Shown one piece after another: positions 55,046-62,662 of a DNA stretch of 64,000 nucleotides. The stretch is from contig NZ_BCRO01000011.1 in the NCBI RefSeq assembly GCF_001552635.1, positions 1 to 64,000 on the forward strand. Reading direction: 5' to 3'. A program made the position numbers and the translations under genes. The notes under the pieces were generated by a model. The model worked only from the letters and a program-made list of their open reading frames with translations, did no database searches and was not told the origin of the DNA. The stretch comes from Actinomadura hibisca NBRC 15177. GTDB lineage: Bacteria > Actinomycetota > Actinomycetes > Streptosporangiales > Streptosporangiaceae. Numbering within the stretch: the stretch's first letter is position 1; the number at the start of each line of letters is the position of its first letter.

Positions 55046-55690
55046 ATGGACCAAATCCCGCTATCGACGCAAAGAACGGCCCGCTGGATTTGCCGGCTCC
55101 TTGCCGTCGGCCTGCTGGCCGTCGTGGCGGCGACCACCGTGGTCGTCGGTTGCCGGACGCAGAATTCCACCCCTTTCCTGCCCTCTTCATCCTCCACGCC
55201 TTTGAAGGATCCTCCCGGCGAGCGCCGTGAGGCACTTGGCGAGGCGGGCGGTGCCGTCCCCAAGGGCGTGACCGTCTTCGACAACACGGTTCCAGGCGTG
55301 GCCAACCTCGACCCGGACCTGCTCAAGGCCCTCCGCCAGGCCGCAGCGGACGCCGCGAACGAGAAAGTCGAGTTCTACGTCAATAGTGGCTGGCGTTCCC
55401 CGGCCTATCAGAACAAGCTCCTTCGCGAAGCGGTCTCCCAGTACGGGTCCGAAGAAGCTGCCGCCCGATGGGTGGCCACCCCGGCGACGTCCTCTCACGT
55501 GTCGGGGGACGCGGTCGACATCGGGCGTTCCAATGCGACGGCGTGGCTGGTCGAACACGGCGCCGAATACGGACTGTGCCAGATTTACCGCAACGAGCCC
55601 TGGCATTACGAACTGCGCCTCGAAGCGATCGATCGTGGTTGCCCGCGCATGTACGCCGACCCCACCCAGGACCCGAGGATGCAGCAGTGA
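55046..55690 (+). CDS. vanY: VanY-like D-Ala-D-Ala carboxypeptidase (M15 family)
   Basis: A 214-residue exported peptidase. An N-terminal membrane/signal segment ends in VVVGC, a possible lipobox. Zinc motifs of M15B are complete: SSHVSGDAVDIG (SxHxxGxAxD) and NEPWHYEL (ExxWH). It removes the terminal D-Ala of peptidoglycan precursors, lowering glycopeptide binding sites. The upstream element of TATCG repeats suggests induction by the VanR-like regulator. Its stop overlaps the GTG of the VanJ-like gene, so the two are one operon. The symbol is given by motif and context; residues outside the motifs were not compared. Confidence 0.88.
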   Translation: MDQIPLSTQRTARWICRLLAVGLLAVVAATTVVVGCRTQNSTPFLPSSSSTPLKDPPGERREALGEAGGAVPKGVTVFDNTVPGVANLDPDLLKALRQAAADAANEKVEFYVNSGWRSPAYQNKLLREAVSQYGSEEAAARWVATPATSSHVSGDAVDIGRSNATAWLVEHGAEYGLCQIYRNEPWHYELRLEAIDRGCPRMYADPTQDPRMQQ

Positions 55691-56793
55691 CCGATAGCGA
55701 ACGAGGACAGACGATGGTGCAGGCGGACACGGCGGAGACCGGGCAGGACGACGCCGGACGCCCGGACACCGGCGCCGGTACCTGGCGCGCGGGCGTCCGC
55801 CGGGCGATCCGCGCCGGCTCCCGGCCGGGGCTCTGGAAGCGCGGCCTGGTGCTCGCGGCGCTGGCGCTGCTGCTCGGCGTGTTCATGCTGCTGCACGCGA
55901 AGATCCCGAACCGGATCGGGAACCTCGGCAGCCTGGTGGAGACCTTCCTGCCGTGGTTCGGCATGTTCGTTCCCGTGCTGCTGGCCGGGGCGCTGTGGCG
56001 TCGTTCGGCTTCGGCGGTGGTCGCGTTGGCGCTGCCGGTCGTCGTGTGGCTGAACCTCTTCGGCGGGCTGCTCGGGGACAGGTCCCACCCGGGCGGCGAC
56101 TTCACGGTGGCCAGCCACAACGTCGGCGCCGACAACCGCGATCCGGCCGGCACCGCTCGTGCCCTGGCGTCCTCCGGGGCGGACGTGCTGGCTCTCCAGG
56201 AGCTGGCCCCGCAAGCTTTGGGCACGTACAAGAAGGAGCTGGCGAAGGCGTACCCGCACCACACGGTGCAGGGCACCGTCGGGTTGTGGAGCAGGCGGCC
56301 GCTGTCGAACACCCGGCCGGTCGACATCAGGATGGACTACGGTCCGCTGGCGGCGACCAAACCGGCCGAGGCCAAGCTGCCCGACAACCGCGCGCTGCGC
56401 ACCACCGTGGCCACGGCCCGGGGGCCGCTGGTGGTGTACGTGGCCCACCTGGCGTCCGTACGGGTGAACCCCAAGGCGGGCTTCGGGACGGCCCAGCGGG
56501 ACAGGGGCGTGCAGGCGCTCGCCGAAGCCGTCGCCGCCGAGCGGAACGAGCGGGTGGTGCTGCTCGGCGACCTGAACGGCAGCACGGGCGACCGCGCGTT
56601 CAACGCCATGACGTCGCGGCTGCGCTCGGCCCAGGACGCGGCCGGGGCCGGTTTCGGCTTCACCTGGCCGGCGGGGTTCCCGATGGTGCGGATCGACCAG
56701 ATCCTGGTCAGAGGCGTGCAGCCGGTGAACGCGCGGGTGCTGCCGGCCACGGTCAGCGACCACCTGCCGGTGGCGGCCGGGATCAGGTGGTGA
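55687..56793 (+). CDS. vanJ: VanJ-like membrane phosphatase (endonuclease/exonuclease/phosphatase fold)
   Basis: A 368-residue protein with three membrane helices at about 55-125 followed by an outward-facing domain of the endonuclease/exonuclease/phosphatase family: VASHNVGADN, LALQELAPQ, VLLGDLNGS and VSDHLPVAAG. This layout is that of VanJ, the teicoplanin-resistance protein of Streptomyces coelicolor thought to act on undecaprenyl-linked diphosphate. GTG at 55687 overlaps the vanY stop. The membrane helices argue against a nuclease role. A terminator hairpin follows. Confidence 0.85.
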   Translation: MTDSERGQTMVQADTAETGQDDAGRPDTGAGTWRAGVRRAIRAGSRPGLWKRGLVLAALALLLGVFMLLHAKIPNRIGNLGSLVETFLPWFGMFVPVLLAGALWRRSASAVVALALPVVVWLNLFGGLLGDRSHPGGDFTVASHNVGADNRDPAGTARALASSGADVLALQELAPQALGTYKKELAKAYPHHTVQGTVGLWSRRPLSNTRPVDIRMDYGPLAATKPAEAKLPDNRALRTTVATARGPLVVYVAHLASVRVNPKAGFGTAQRDRGVQALAEAVAAERNERVVLLGDLNGSTGDRAFNAMTSRLRSAQDAAGAGFGFTWPAGFPMVRIDQILVRGVQPVNARVLPATVSDHLPVAAGIRW

Positions 56794-56844
56794 GCGGCGC
56801 GTAGCAAGATCGGAGCCAACACCGGGCCGGGAAGGCCCGCCGCG

Positions 56845-56876
56845 GCCGGACCGCCCTGCGGAGGGCGTCCGGCTTT
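56845..56876. terminator. terminator after the VanJ-like gene
   Basis: A two-part stem (GCCGGAC/GTCCGGC plus GCCCT/AGGGC with one bulged C) around a GCGG loop, followed by TTT, 52 bp after the stop. Confidence 0.75.
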
Positions 56877-56916
56877 GCATATGTCGACGATATGCCGGGT
56901 TTCCTAGGCTCGGGGC

Positions 56917-57024
56917 ATGCGTATGTTGATCCTGCTCGCCGCCGCCTCCACCCCGCGCGAACGATCCGGCCGAGCAGGGGCGATCGCCACGGACACCACC
57001 CGCCCTGGCGGCGGGCATGGATAG
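56917..57024 (+). pseudogene. internally deleted VanR-like response regulator
   Basis: A 35-codon frame begins MRMLI, as OmpR-type regulators of this cluster do (MRVLIVEDE in the intact copy), and ends ATDTTRPGGGHG before a TAG that overlaps the ATG of the kinase gene (57017-57024). The intact regulator ends DTDTTAHG with exactly the same stop/start overlap with its kinase. The middle of about 190 residues is missing and replaced by unrelated sequence. This is the scar of a lost partner for the second kinase. Confidence 0.75.
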
Positions 57025-58123
57025 GCGTCCAGGACTCAGCGCCCGGCTGAAACTCACCCTCAGCTACGCCGGGTTCCTCATGCTCGGCGGCGCGCTCCTG
57101 CTGGTCGTGGTGTGGGTGTTCGTGCTGCGCTGGCTGAGGACCGACGACCCCAGCTCCATCCGGCAGCAGTACGGCGTCGTGGTCATCATGGGGTTCAACC
57201 GCTCCGACGCCCTGCTCGGCCTGGTCCCCGCCGCGACCACGGCACTGGTCTTCCTGATGGTGTTCGGCCTGCTGGGAGGGTGGATCCTGGCGGGCCGGAT
57301 GCTCGCTCCGCTCATCCGGGTCGCCGACGCGGCACGGATGGCCTCCAGCGGATCGCTCTCCCACCGCATCCGGCTCCCGGGCCGCAGGGACGAGTTCCGC
57401 GAACTCGCCGACGTGTTCGACACCATGCTCCAGCAGCTCGAATCCCACGTCGCCGAACAGCGAAGGTTCGCCGCGAACGCCTCCCACGAACTGCGCACCC
57501 CGCTGGCGATCTCCCAGACGCTCCTCGACGTCGCCCGCACCGATCCCGGGCGGGACCAGGGCGAACTGATCGAACGCCTCCGCACCGTCAACACGCGGGC
57601 GATCGACCTCACCGAGGCCCTCCTGCTGCTCAGCCGCGGCGACCACCAGAGCGTCACCCGCGAGCCCGTCGACCTGTCCCTCATCGCCGAGGAAGCCGCC
57701 GAAACCCTGCTGCCCCTCGCCGAACAACGCCAGGTCACCCTTGAGGTCACCGGCGAGCCGACACAGACCGCCGGGTCAGCGGCGCTTCTCCTGCGGATGG
57801 TGAGCAACCTGGTCCAGAACGCGATCGTCCACAACCTCCCCACCGGCGGCACCGTGACGGTCCACACCCGGTCCCAGCACGACGCGAGCGTGCTCCAGGT
57901 CGAGAACACCGGCCAGCCGGTCCCGCTGGAACTCCTGCCGACCCTCACCGAACCCTTCCAGCGCGGAACGACACGCGTCCGCACCGACGAGCACGCGGGC
58001 GTCGGCCTCGGGCTGGCCATCGTGCACAGCATCGTCCGAGCGCACGACGGCACCCTCGATCTTGCGCCTGGCCCCACCGGCGGACTCCTCGTGACGGTCC
58101 GACTTCCCGGAGGACAGGCGTAG
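57017..58123 (+). CDS. second VanS-like sensor kinase, orphan
   Basis: A 368-residue kinase, closely related to the one at 53170-54288: both open MDRRPGLS followed by KLTLSYAGF, with matching HAMP, H-box (FAANASHELRTPLA, His157), N-box (VSNLVQNAIVHN) and G-box (HAGVGLGLAIVHS). The outer loop differs in sequence, so the signal may differ. Its own regulator is reduced to a 35-codon remnant. It may therefore cross-talk with the intact VanR-like protein or be without function. All catalytic motifs are kept. Confidence 0.88.
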   Translation: MDRRPGLSARLKLTLSYAGFLMLGGALLLVVVWVFVLRWLRTDDPSSIRQQYGVVVIMGFNRSDALLGLVPAATTALVFLMVFGLLGGWILAGRMLAPLIRVADAARMASSGSLSHRIRLPGRRDEFRELADVFDTMLQQLESHVAEQRRFAANASHELRTPLAISQTLLDVARTDPGRDQGELIERLRTVNTRAIDLTEALLLLSRGDHQSVTREPVDLSLIAEEAAETLLPLAEQRQVTLEVTGEPTQTAGSAALLLRMVSNLVQNAIVHNLPTGGTVTVHTRSQHDASVLQVENTGQPVPLELLPTLTEPFQRGTTRVRTDEHAGVGLGLAIVHSIVRAHDGTLDLAPGPTGGLLVTVRLPGGQA

Positions 58124-58134
58124 GAGGGCGGGGG

Positions 58135-58163
58135 TATCGCGGGCGTATCGAAAAGCGCATACG
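58135..58163 (+). promoter_or_regulatory. VanR-type box, copy 2 (S12 carboxypeptidase promoter)
   Basis: TATCG at 58135 and 58146, an A-run, CATACG at 58158: the same blocks and spacing as at 54984-55012. A CAACGC block follows about 10 bp on in both (near 55019 and 58169). It lies about 110 bp before the S12-family carboxypeptidase start. Confidence 0.7.
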
Positions 58164-58268
58164 GCACCGCAACGCTCTTCCATCTTCAGTAGAGGCATGG
58201 ACCACAGCGGTCCGTGCCGAGGGCATGGTGCCCCGGCTCCAGAACGTGATCACGAAACGGAGCACGTC

Positions 58269-59432
58269 GTGTCCTACAGGAACGTTCGTCCGCCGCTGCG
58301 GAAGGCCGGCCTGGCCGCCGGTGCCGTCATGCTGGTGATGGCCCAGGCCGGTCCTGCCATTGCCGCCCCGAAGCCGGTCGGGAACGTGCAGAAGGCGATG
58401 GAGGAAGTAGCCAAGGCTCCCGGGGTCGTGGGAGCCGTCGGCGGAGCCTACGTCGACGGGAAAGCCGTCGGGTCGGGCAGCGGGGGCTCAAGGCTGCTGG
58501 ACGGCAAGGGCGGCCGGATCCCCGCGAACGCCCGCTTCCGGATCGGGTCGCAGACCAAGCAGATGGTGGCCACCGTGGTGCTGCAACTGGTCGAGGACGG
58601 CCGGTTCGGCGTGGACGACAAGCTCGGTGACCTGCTGCCGGTGGTGGTGGAACAGGACCTGGTGGAGCGGGCCGACGAGATCACGGTGCGGCAACTGCTC
58701 CGGCACACCTCCGGCATCCCCGACTGGTACGCCGCCAAGCCGAACCCGGACGGGAGCGAGGGAGAAGATCCCTCGTTCGACGTGTTCGACTTCACGACCC
58801 GCTACCGGCCGCTCGACCTGGTGCAGTGGAGCCGGGACCGGCCCCGGACCGGGGAGCCGGGCGAGAAGTGGTCCTACTCCAACACCAACTACACCCTCCT
58901 CGGCATGATCGTCGAGAGGTCGACCGGCCACGGCCTGGCCGCCGAGCTGCACCGCCGTCTGTTCGGCCCGGTCGGGATGGCCAGGACCTACCTTCCGGTC
59001 AAGCCGCCGGAGGGCATCAAAGGGCCGCACGGCCACGGCTACTACCCCGACGCCGGCGGCAGGCCGCGCGACGTGGACCGGTTCAACGCCAGCATCGCCG
59101 GGTCGGCCGGAGGGGTGGTCTCCACCGCGCACGACGTCAGCGCCTTCCAGCGGGCGTTCACCCAGGGCAGGCTGCTGCCGCCGGAACTCCAGCGCGTCCT
59201 GACCGACCGGCTGCCCGGTGGCCTGGAGTCCTTTGGCAAGACGCGCAGCGCTTGTGGTGACGATCTCTACATCGCGGGCGGGACCGGCCCCGGCTTCCTC
59301 GCCATGACCTTCTACTCGGCGGACGGCCGCCGCCAGTTCGCGGTGTCGGCCACCCTGAGCGGCAAGGACACCGCCGGGGCGGGCCAGGCCATGGGCAAGG
59401 CCATGGAGACCGTCTTCTGCCCGTCGTCGTAG
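58269..59432 (+). CDS. secreted serine D-Ala-D-Ala carboxypeptidase/beta-lactamase family (S12)
   Basis: A 387-residue exported enzyme. A signal peptide covers about residues 1-37 (KAGLAAGAVMLVMAQAGPAIAA). The catalytic SxxK is SQTK in RIGSQTKQMVATVV, the YxN is YSN in KWSYSNTNYTLLGM, and a HGH block KGPHGHGYYPD and the C-terminal GGTGPGFL (in the place of HTG) follow. It is the class C beta-lactamase/R61 carboxypeptidase type. GTG at 58269 follows GGAG by six bases. The VanR-type box upstream places it in the same regulon as vanY, so it probably trims the same stem peptides. Confidence 0.87.
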   Translation: MSYRNVRPPLRKAGLAAGAVMLVMAQAGPAIAAPKPVGNVQKAMEEVAKAPGVVGAVGGAYVDGKAVGSGSGGSRLLDGKGGRIPANARFRIGSQTKQMVATVVLQLVEDGRFGVDDKLGDLLPVVVEQDLVERADEITVRQLLRHTSGIPDWYAAKPNPDGSEGEDPSFDVFDFTTRYRPLDLVQWSRDRPRTGEPGEKWSYSNTNYTLLGMIVERSTGHGLAAELHRRLFGPVGMARTYLPVKPPEGIKGPHGHGYYPDAGGRPRDVDRFNASIAGSAGGVVSTAHDVSAFQRAFTQGRLLPPELQRVLTDRLPGGLESFGKTRSACGDDLYIAGGTGPGFLAMTFYSADGRRQFAVSATLSGKDTAGAGQAMGKAMETVFCPSS

Positions 59433-59434
59433 CG

Positions 59435-59466
59435 GCGGCCCGGGGTCGTCCGTCCCTCCGGGCCGC
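59435..59466. terminator. bidirectional terminator hairpin
   Basis: GCGGCCCGG and CCGGGCCGC (9 perfect pairs, 14-base loop) lie between the S12 gene stop and the convergent small secreted protein gene. Confidence 0.65.
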
Positions 59467-59480
59467 GCGCGTCCGATCCG

Positions 59481-59726
59481 CTATCGGGTCAGGACCATCA
59501 GGATGTGGCCCTGGGGGTAGGAGTACTTGCAGAAGTACGACAGGTAGGTGCCGTTCCTCCGCAGCTCCGCGCCCTTGGCCTTACAGGAGGCTTCCGTCGG
59601 GTAGTAGCTGTACTCGACCCAGGTGGGGGAGGCCGAGGCGGCGGGGGCGGTCAGCGTCGTTCCGGCCGTCGCCAGGGCGACCGCCGCCAGCGAGGTCGCG
59701 GCCAGTCTGCCGAGCTTGGTGGACAT
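59481..59726 (-). CDS. small secreted protein
   Basis: An 81-residue exported protein. A signal peptide of about 32 residues (KLGRLAATSLAAVALATAG to ASA) is followed by a mature part of about 48 residues with two cysteines (EASCKAKG and YFCKYS) that may form a disulfide. The mature part reads WVEYSYYPTEASCKAKGAEL and ends HILMVLTR. GAAGGA stands seven bases before the ATG. Similar small secreted proteins are common in actinomycetes and have no known function. Confidence 0.75.
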   Translation of the reverse strand: MSTKLGRLAATSLAAVALATAGTTLTAPAASASPTWVEYSYYPTEASCKAKGAELRRNGTYLSYFCKYSYPQGHILMVLTR

Positions 59727-59941
59727 GCGCCATTCCTTCAGGAGTGGGGGGTTGGGCGGTTTCCGGTGGGGCGTGGTCCACGCCCCACCGGCATCAAGAT
59801 CATATATTCCGGCGGGGGCCCGGATGTGATGATCAACACGATTTCCGGACGGAAAGAATCGCGGACGGAGCGCCGGTCGCGGGCGGCCGTCGCGTGGTCC
59901 GCGCCGGGGCCGTGTACGGCGGGGACAAGGCTCAGATCCGT

Positions 59942-60418
59942 TCAAACTTCGTCAGTGCTGCCCGGGGCTTTTTCCACGCGGGTGGTGTCGGCGTCCAAGG
60001 AGGTGCCGTTCGCGCTCGTCGGCGCGAATTCCGGCACGGGAACGCCCTGCTCGTCGACGAGGATGGAGCGCGCCTCGCCGGGGGCGAAGGCGTGGCGCTC
60101 TCCCCACTGCCGCAGCGTGAGGATCACCGGGAAGAGGTCGCGTCCGGCGTCGGTGAGCACGTACTCCTGGCGGCGGCCCGACGCGGCGGTGCGCTGGGCC
60201 AGGAGTCCGTGGGCGATGAGCTTGCGGAGGCGGTCGGTGAGGATGTTGCGGGCGATGCCCGTGCGGCGCTGGAACTCGGTGAACGAGCGCGCCCCGTCCA
60301 TCGCGTCGCGGACGACGAGCAGGCTCCACCTGTCGCCGACGAGGTCGAGCGTGCGGGCGACGGGGCACTCCGGGTCGGTCCAGGTGAGGTCCGAGGTGTC
60401 CGTGGTGGTGCGCGGCAT
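59942..60418 (-). CDS. HxlR-family regulator
   Basis: A 158-residue winged-helix regulator. It shows the family block CPVARTLDLVGDRWSLLVVR, then ARSFTEFQRRTGIARNILTD and LRKLIAHGLL. The ATG at 60418 is preceded by GGGAGG. The C-terminal extension of about 50 residues is longer than usual. It diverges from an MFS exporter 87 bp away and probably represses it. HxlR proteins often respond to aldehydes, quinones or redox change. Confidence 0.9.
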   Translation of the reverse strand: MPRTTTDTSDLTWTDPECPVARTLDLVGDRWSLLVVRDAMDGARSFTEFQRRTGIARNILTDRLRKLIAHGLLAQRTAASGRRQEYVLTDAGRDLFPVILTLRQWGERHAFAPGEARSILVDEQGVPVPEFAPTSANGTSLDADTTRVEKAPGSTDEV

Positions 60419-60505
60419 GCCGCCTCCCGATCGGTTGCAGATTGAAACCATCATGCCCTACGGTCGAATTAGTTGCTTTTTGCTACTGATTGGAGTGGGG
60501 GCGCG

Positions 60506-61660
60506 ATGGACGTGTGGCGACGGTTGTTGCTCGCGGTGGTGTGCGGTGTCGCGGTGGCGAGCATCTACGCGGCGCAGCCGGTTCTGGAGCCGATGGGGCA
60601 CGATCTCGGGGTGTCGGCGGAACTCGCCGGGTGGATCGTCGCGGTCGGGCAGTTCGGCTATCTGGCGGGGCTGGTGCTGCTGGTCCCGTTGGGGGATGTG
60701 GTCGACAGGCGACGGCTCATCGCCGTGCATCTGGCGCTCGTCGCGGCGGGCATGGTCCTGACGGCCTCGGCGTCGGTCGCGTGGGCGGCGTTCGTGGGGC
60801 TGGCGGCGGCCGGGGTGTTCGCGGTCGTGGTGCAGACCGTCGTGGCTTACGCCGCGTCGGTCTCACCACCTGCCGAGCGTGGGCGGAACATCGGTGTCGT
60901 GACCTCGGGCGTGGTGGTCGGCATCCTGGGGGCGCGGGTCGTCACCGGAACGCTCGCCGAGGTGTGGGGATGGCGGAGCGTCTATGCCGTGCTCGCGCTG
61001 CTGTCGCTCGGACTCGCGGCTCTCGTGCTCGTCGCGCTGCCGTCGGAGGAGCGCTCTGGTCGGCCGGTGAGGTACGGGCAGGCCGTCGCCTCGCTCGGTG
61101 GGCTGTTCGGGCAGCGTGTCTTCCTGACGCGGGGGCTCATCGCGTTCTTCTTGTTCGCGTCGTTCGGAACGTTGTGGAGCGGGTTGTCCCTGCCGCTGGC
61201 GGGCGCGCCGTGGCAGTTGAACGAGAGCCAGATCGGGTTGTTCGGCATCGCCGGACTCGCCGGGGCGCTCGGCGCTGGACGCGCGGGACGGTGGGCGGAT
61301 GCGGGGCGGGCGGCTCCGGTCAGCGGTCTGGCGCTTGTCCTGCTCATCTTGGCGTGGGCGGCGATCGCGCAGTTGCCGTGGTCGTTGTGGCTTCTCGCCG
61401 TAGGGATCGTGATTCTCGACTTCGCGGTCCAGGCCGTGCACGTGAGCAACCAGCACGTGCTCACTGCCGCGTATGCGGATCGCACCAGCAGCGCTGTCGG
61501 TGGCTACATGGTCTTCTACTCGCTCGGCTCGGCTCTCGGCGCGGCCACGACCACCGCCGTCTTCGCCGCTTATGGGTGGGCGGGCTCCAGTCTTCTCGGG
61601 GCCGGCTTCGCGGCCTGTGCGCTGGGCGTCTGGGCGACCGACAGGCGGCCACGTTCTTGA
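60506..61660 (+). CDS. MFS transporter (AraJ/YdhP-like)
   Basis: A 384-residue 12-helix major facilitator. Motif A reads VPLGDVVDRRRLIAVHLALV, and later GILGARVVTGTLAEVWGWRSV resembles motif C. Length and layout match the AraJ/Bcr-like DHA1 exporters that commonly pair with HxlR regulators. The ATG at 60506 is chosen over an upstream in-frame start that would lie in the promoter; GGAG stands 11 bases before. Confidence 0.88.
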   Translation: MDVWRRLLLAVVCGVAVASIYAAQPVLEPMGHDLGVSAELAGWIVAVGQFGYLAGLVLLVPLGDVVDRRRLIAVHLALVAAGMVLTASASVAWAAFVGLAAAGVFAVVVQTVVAYAASVSPPAERGRNIGVVTSGVVVGILGARVVTGTLAEVWGWRSVYAVLALLSLGLAALVLVALPSEERSGRPVRYGQAVASLGGLFGQRVFLTRGLIAFFLFASFGTLWSGLSLPLAGAPWQLNESQIGLFGIAGLAGALGAGRAGRWADAGRAAPVSGLALVLLILAWAAIAQLPWSLWLLAVGIVILDFAVQAVHVSNQHVLTAAYADRTSSAVGGYMVFYSLGSALGAATTTAVFAAYGWAGSSLLGAGFAACALGVWATDRRPRS

Positions 61661-61877
61661 GTTCCGCGCCAACTTGTTTCTGTTGATGGAAACGCTATGT
61701 TGCTTTCACTAAGCTGGCAACATTGCCTTTGCGCTAGAAAACTATGAGTGCAAGTGAAGATATGAGAATCGTTGCAGAGATCCTGAAGGAGAACGCAACA
61801 AGCAGCAAGCCCGCGTTGCAATAGAAGAAGAGTGAACGCTAAGGTGAAGGCCTCGTAGCAACACGAAGGAGATCGCG
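61661..61877. other. AT-richer intergenic region with inverted repeats
   Basis: This 217-bp gap is visibly poorer in G and C than the rest of the window. It holds ATGTTGC/GCAACAT (61697-61703 and 61717-61723) and a second, shorter GCAAC/GTTGC pair near 61796-61820. No coding bias is seen. It is probably the promoter and operator region of the GbsR-like gene downstream. Confidence 0.5.
61697..61723. promoter_or_regulatory. inverted-repeat operator candidate
   Basis: Perfect 7-base arms ATGTTGC and GCAACAT around 13 bases, about 155 bp before the GbsR-like gene. The half-site GCAAC recurs closer to the gene. Confidence 0.45.
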
Positions 61878-62633
61878 GTGCCCGGAGGCAGGCTCACCCA
61901 GCAGGACCGCCAGCAGATCGCGCTGGGACTGGCCGACGGCCTGGCCTACGCGGAGATCGCCCGCCGCCTGGACCGCCCCACCTCGACCATCACGCGCGAG
62001 GTGATGCGCAACGGCGGACCCACCTCCTACCGCGCCGACCTGGCCCACCGCGCCACCGAACGCCGCACCCAGCGCCGCAGGCCCGCCTCCTCGCGAGAGG
62101 CGAGGCCGGTCCCCCAGGAGCACGGGCGCGACGCCGAGGCCGTCCACGAGTTCGAGGAGACGCTGGCCACCGTCTTCATGACCTCGGGCCTGCCCAAGAT
62201 GATGGCCCGCGTGCTGGCCGCTCTCTACACCACCGACACCGGCAGCCTCACCGCGTCCGAGCTCGCCCAGCGCCTCCAGGTCAGCCCGGCGACCGTCTCC
62301 AAGGCGATCACGTTCCTGACCGACCTGGACCTCATCCGCCGCCACCGCGACGAACGCCGCCGCGAGCGCTACACCGTCGACGACGACATCTGGTACCAGT
62401 CGGTGATCCGCAGCGCGCGGGACAACGAGCGGTTCGCCCAGACCGCGCAGCAGGGCGTCGCCATCCTCGGCCGCGGCACCCCGGCCGCCGCCCGCCTGGA
62501 GAGCGCCGCCCGCTTCCTCGCCTTCGTCAGCGAAGGACTCATCCGCGCCGCCGAACAGGCCCGCGAGGTCCTCTACACCAACACCGAAGCAACGCCGGCC
62601 GACCCCACCACCCCAAGCCCGGACCACAGCTAG
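61878..62633 (+). CDS. GbsR/MarR-like regulator with IS30-type HTH N-terminus
   Basis: A 251-residue regulator with two DNA-binding parts. Residues 4-47 form an HTH_38 domain (LTQQDRQQIALGLADGLAYA, EIARRLDRPTSTITREV), the kind found at the N-terminus of IS30-family transposases. Residues about 85-175 are a GbsR/MarR winged helix (TASELAQRLQVSPATVSKAI, TFLTDLDLIRRHRDERRRER). The GTG start follows AAGGAG. No transposase catalytic domain exists. Proteins of this kind are seen beside exporters; here the nearest one is the MFS gene upstream, on the same strand. Confidence 0.85.
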   Translation: MPGGRLTQQDRQQIALGLADGLAYAEIARRLDRPTSTITREVMRNGGPTSYRADLAHRATERRTQRRRPASSREARPVPQEHGRDAEAVHEFEETLATVFMTSGLPKMMARVLAALYTTDTGSLTASELAQRLQVSPATVSKAITFLTDLDLIRRHRDERRRERYTVDDDIWYQSVIRSARDNERFAQTAQQGVAILGRGTPAAARLESAARFLAFVSEGLIRAAEQAREVLYTNTEATPADPTTPSPDHS

Positions 62634-62662
62634 CAGCCGATCATCCACCACAGAGGAGCTGG

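Noticed and set aside
55687..56793. VanJ-like gene as a DNA endonuclease
   Set aside because: Three N-terminal membrane helices place the domain outside the cell, and the gene is coupled to vanY, so a cell-envelope phosphatase is far more likely.
61878..62010. IS30-family transposase
   Set aside because: Only the HTH head is present; the rest is a winged-helix regulator without the DDE catalytic domain or terminal repeats.
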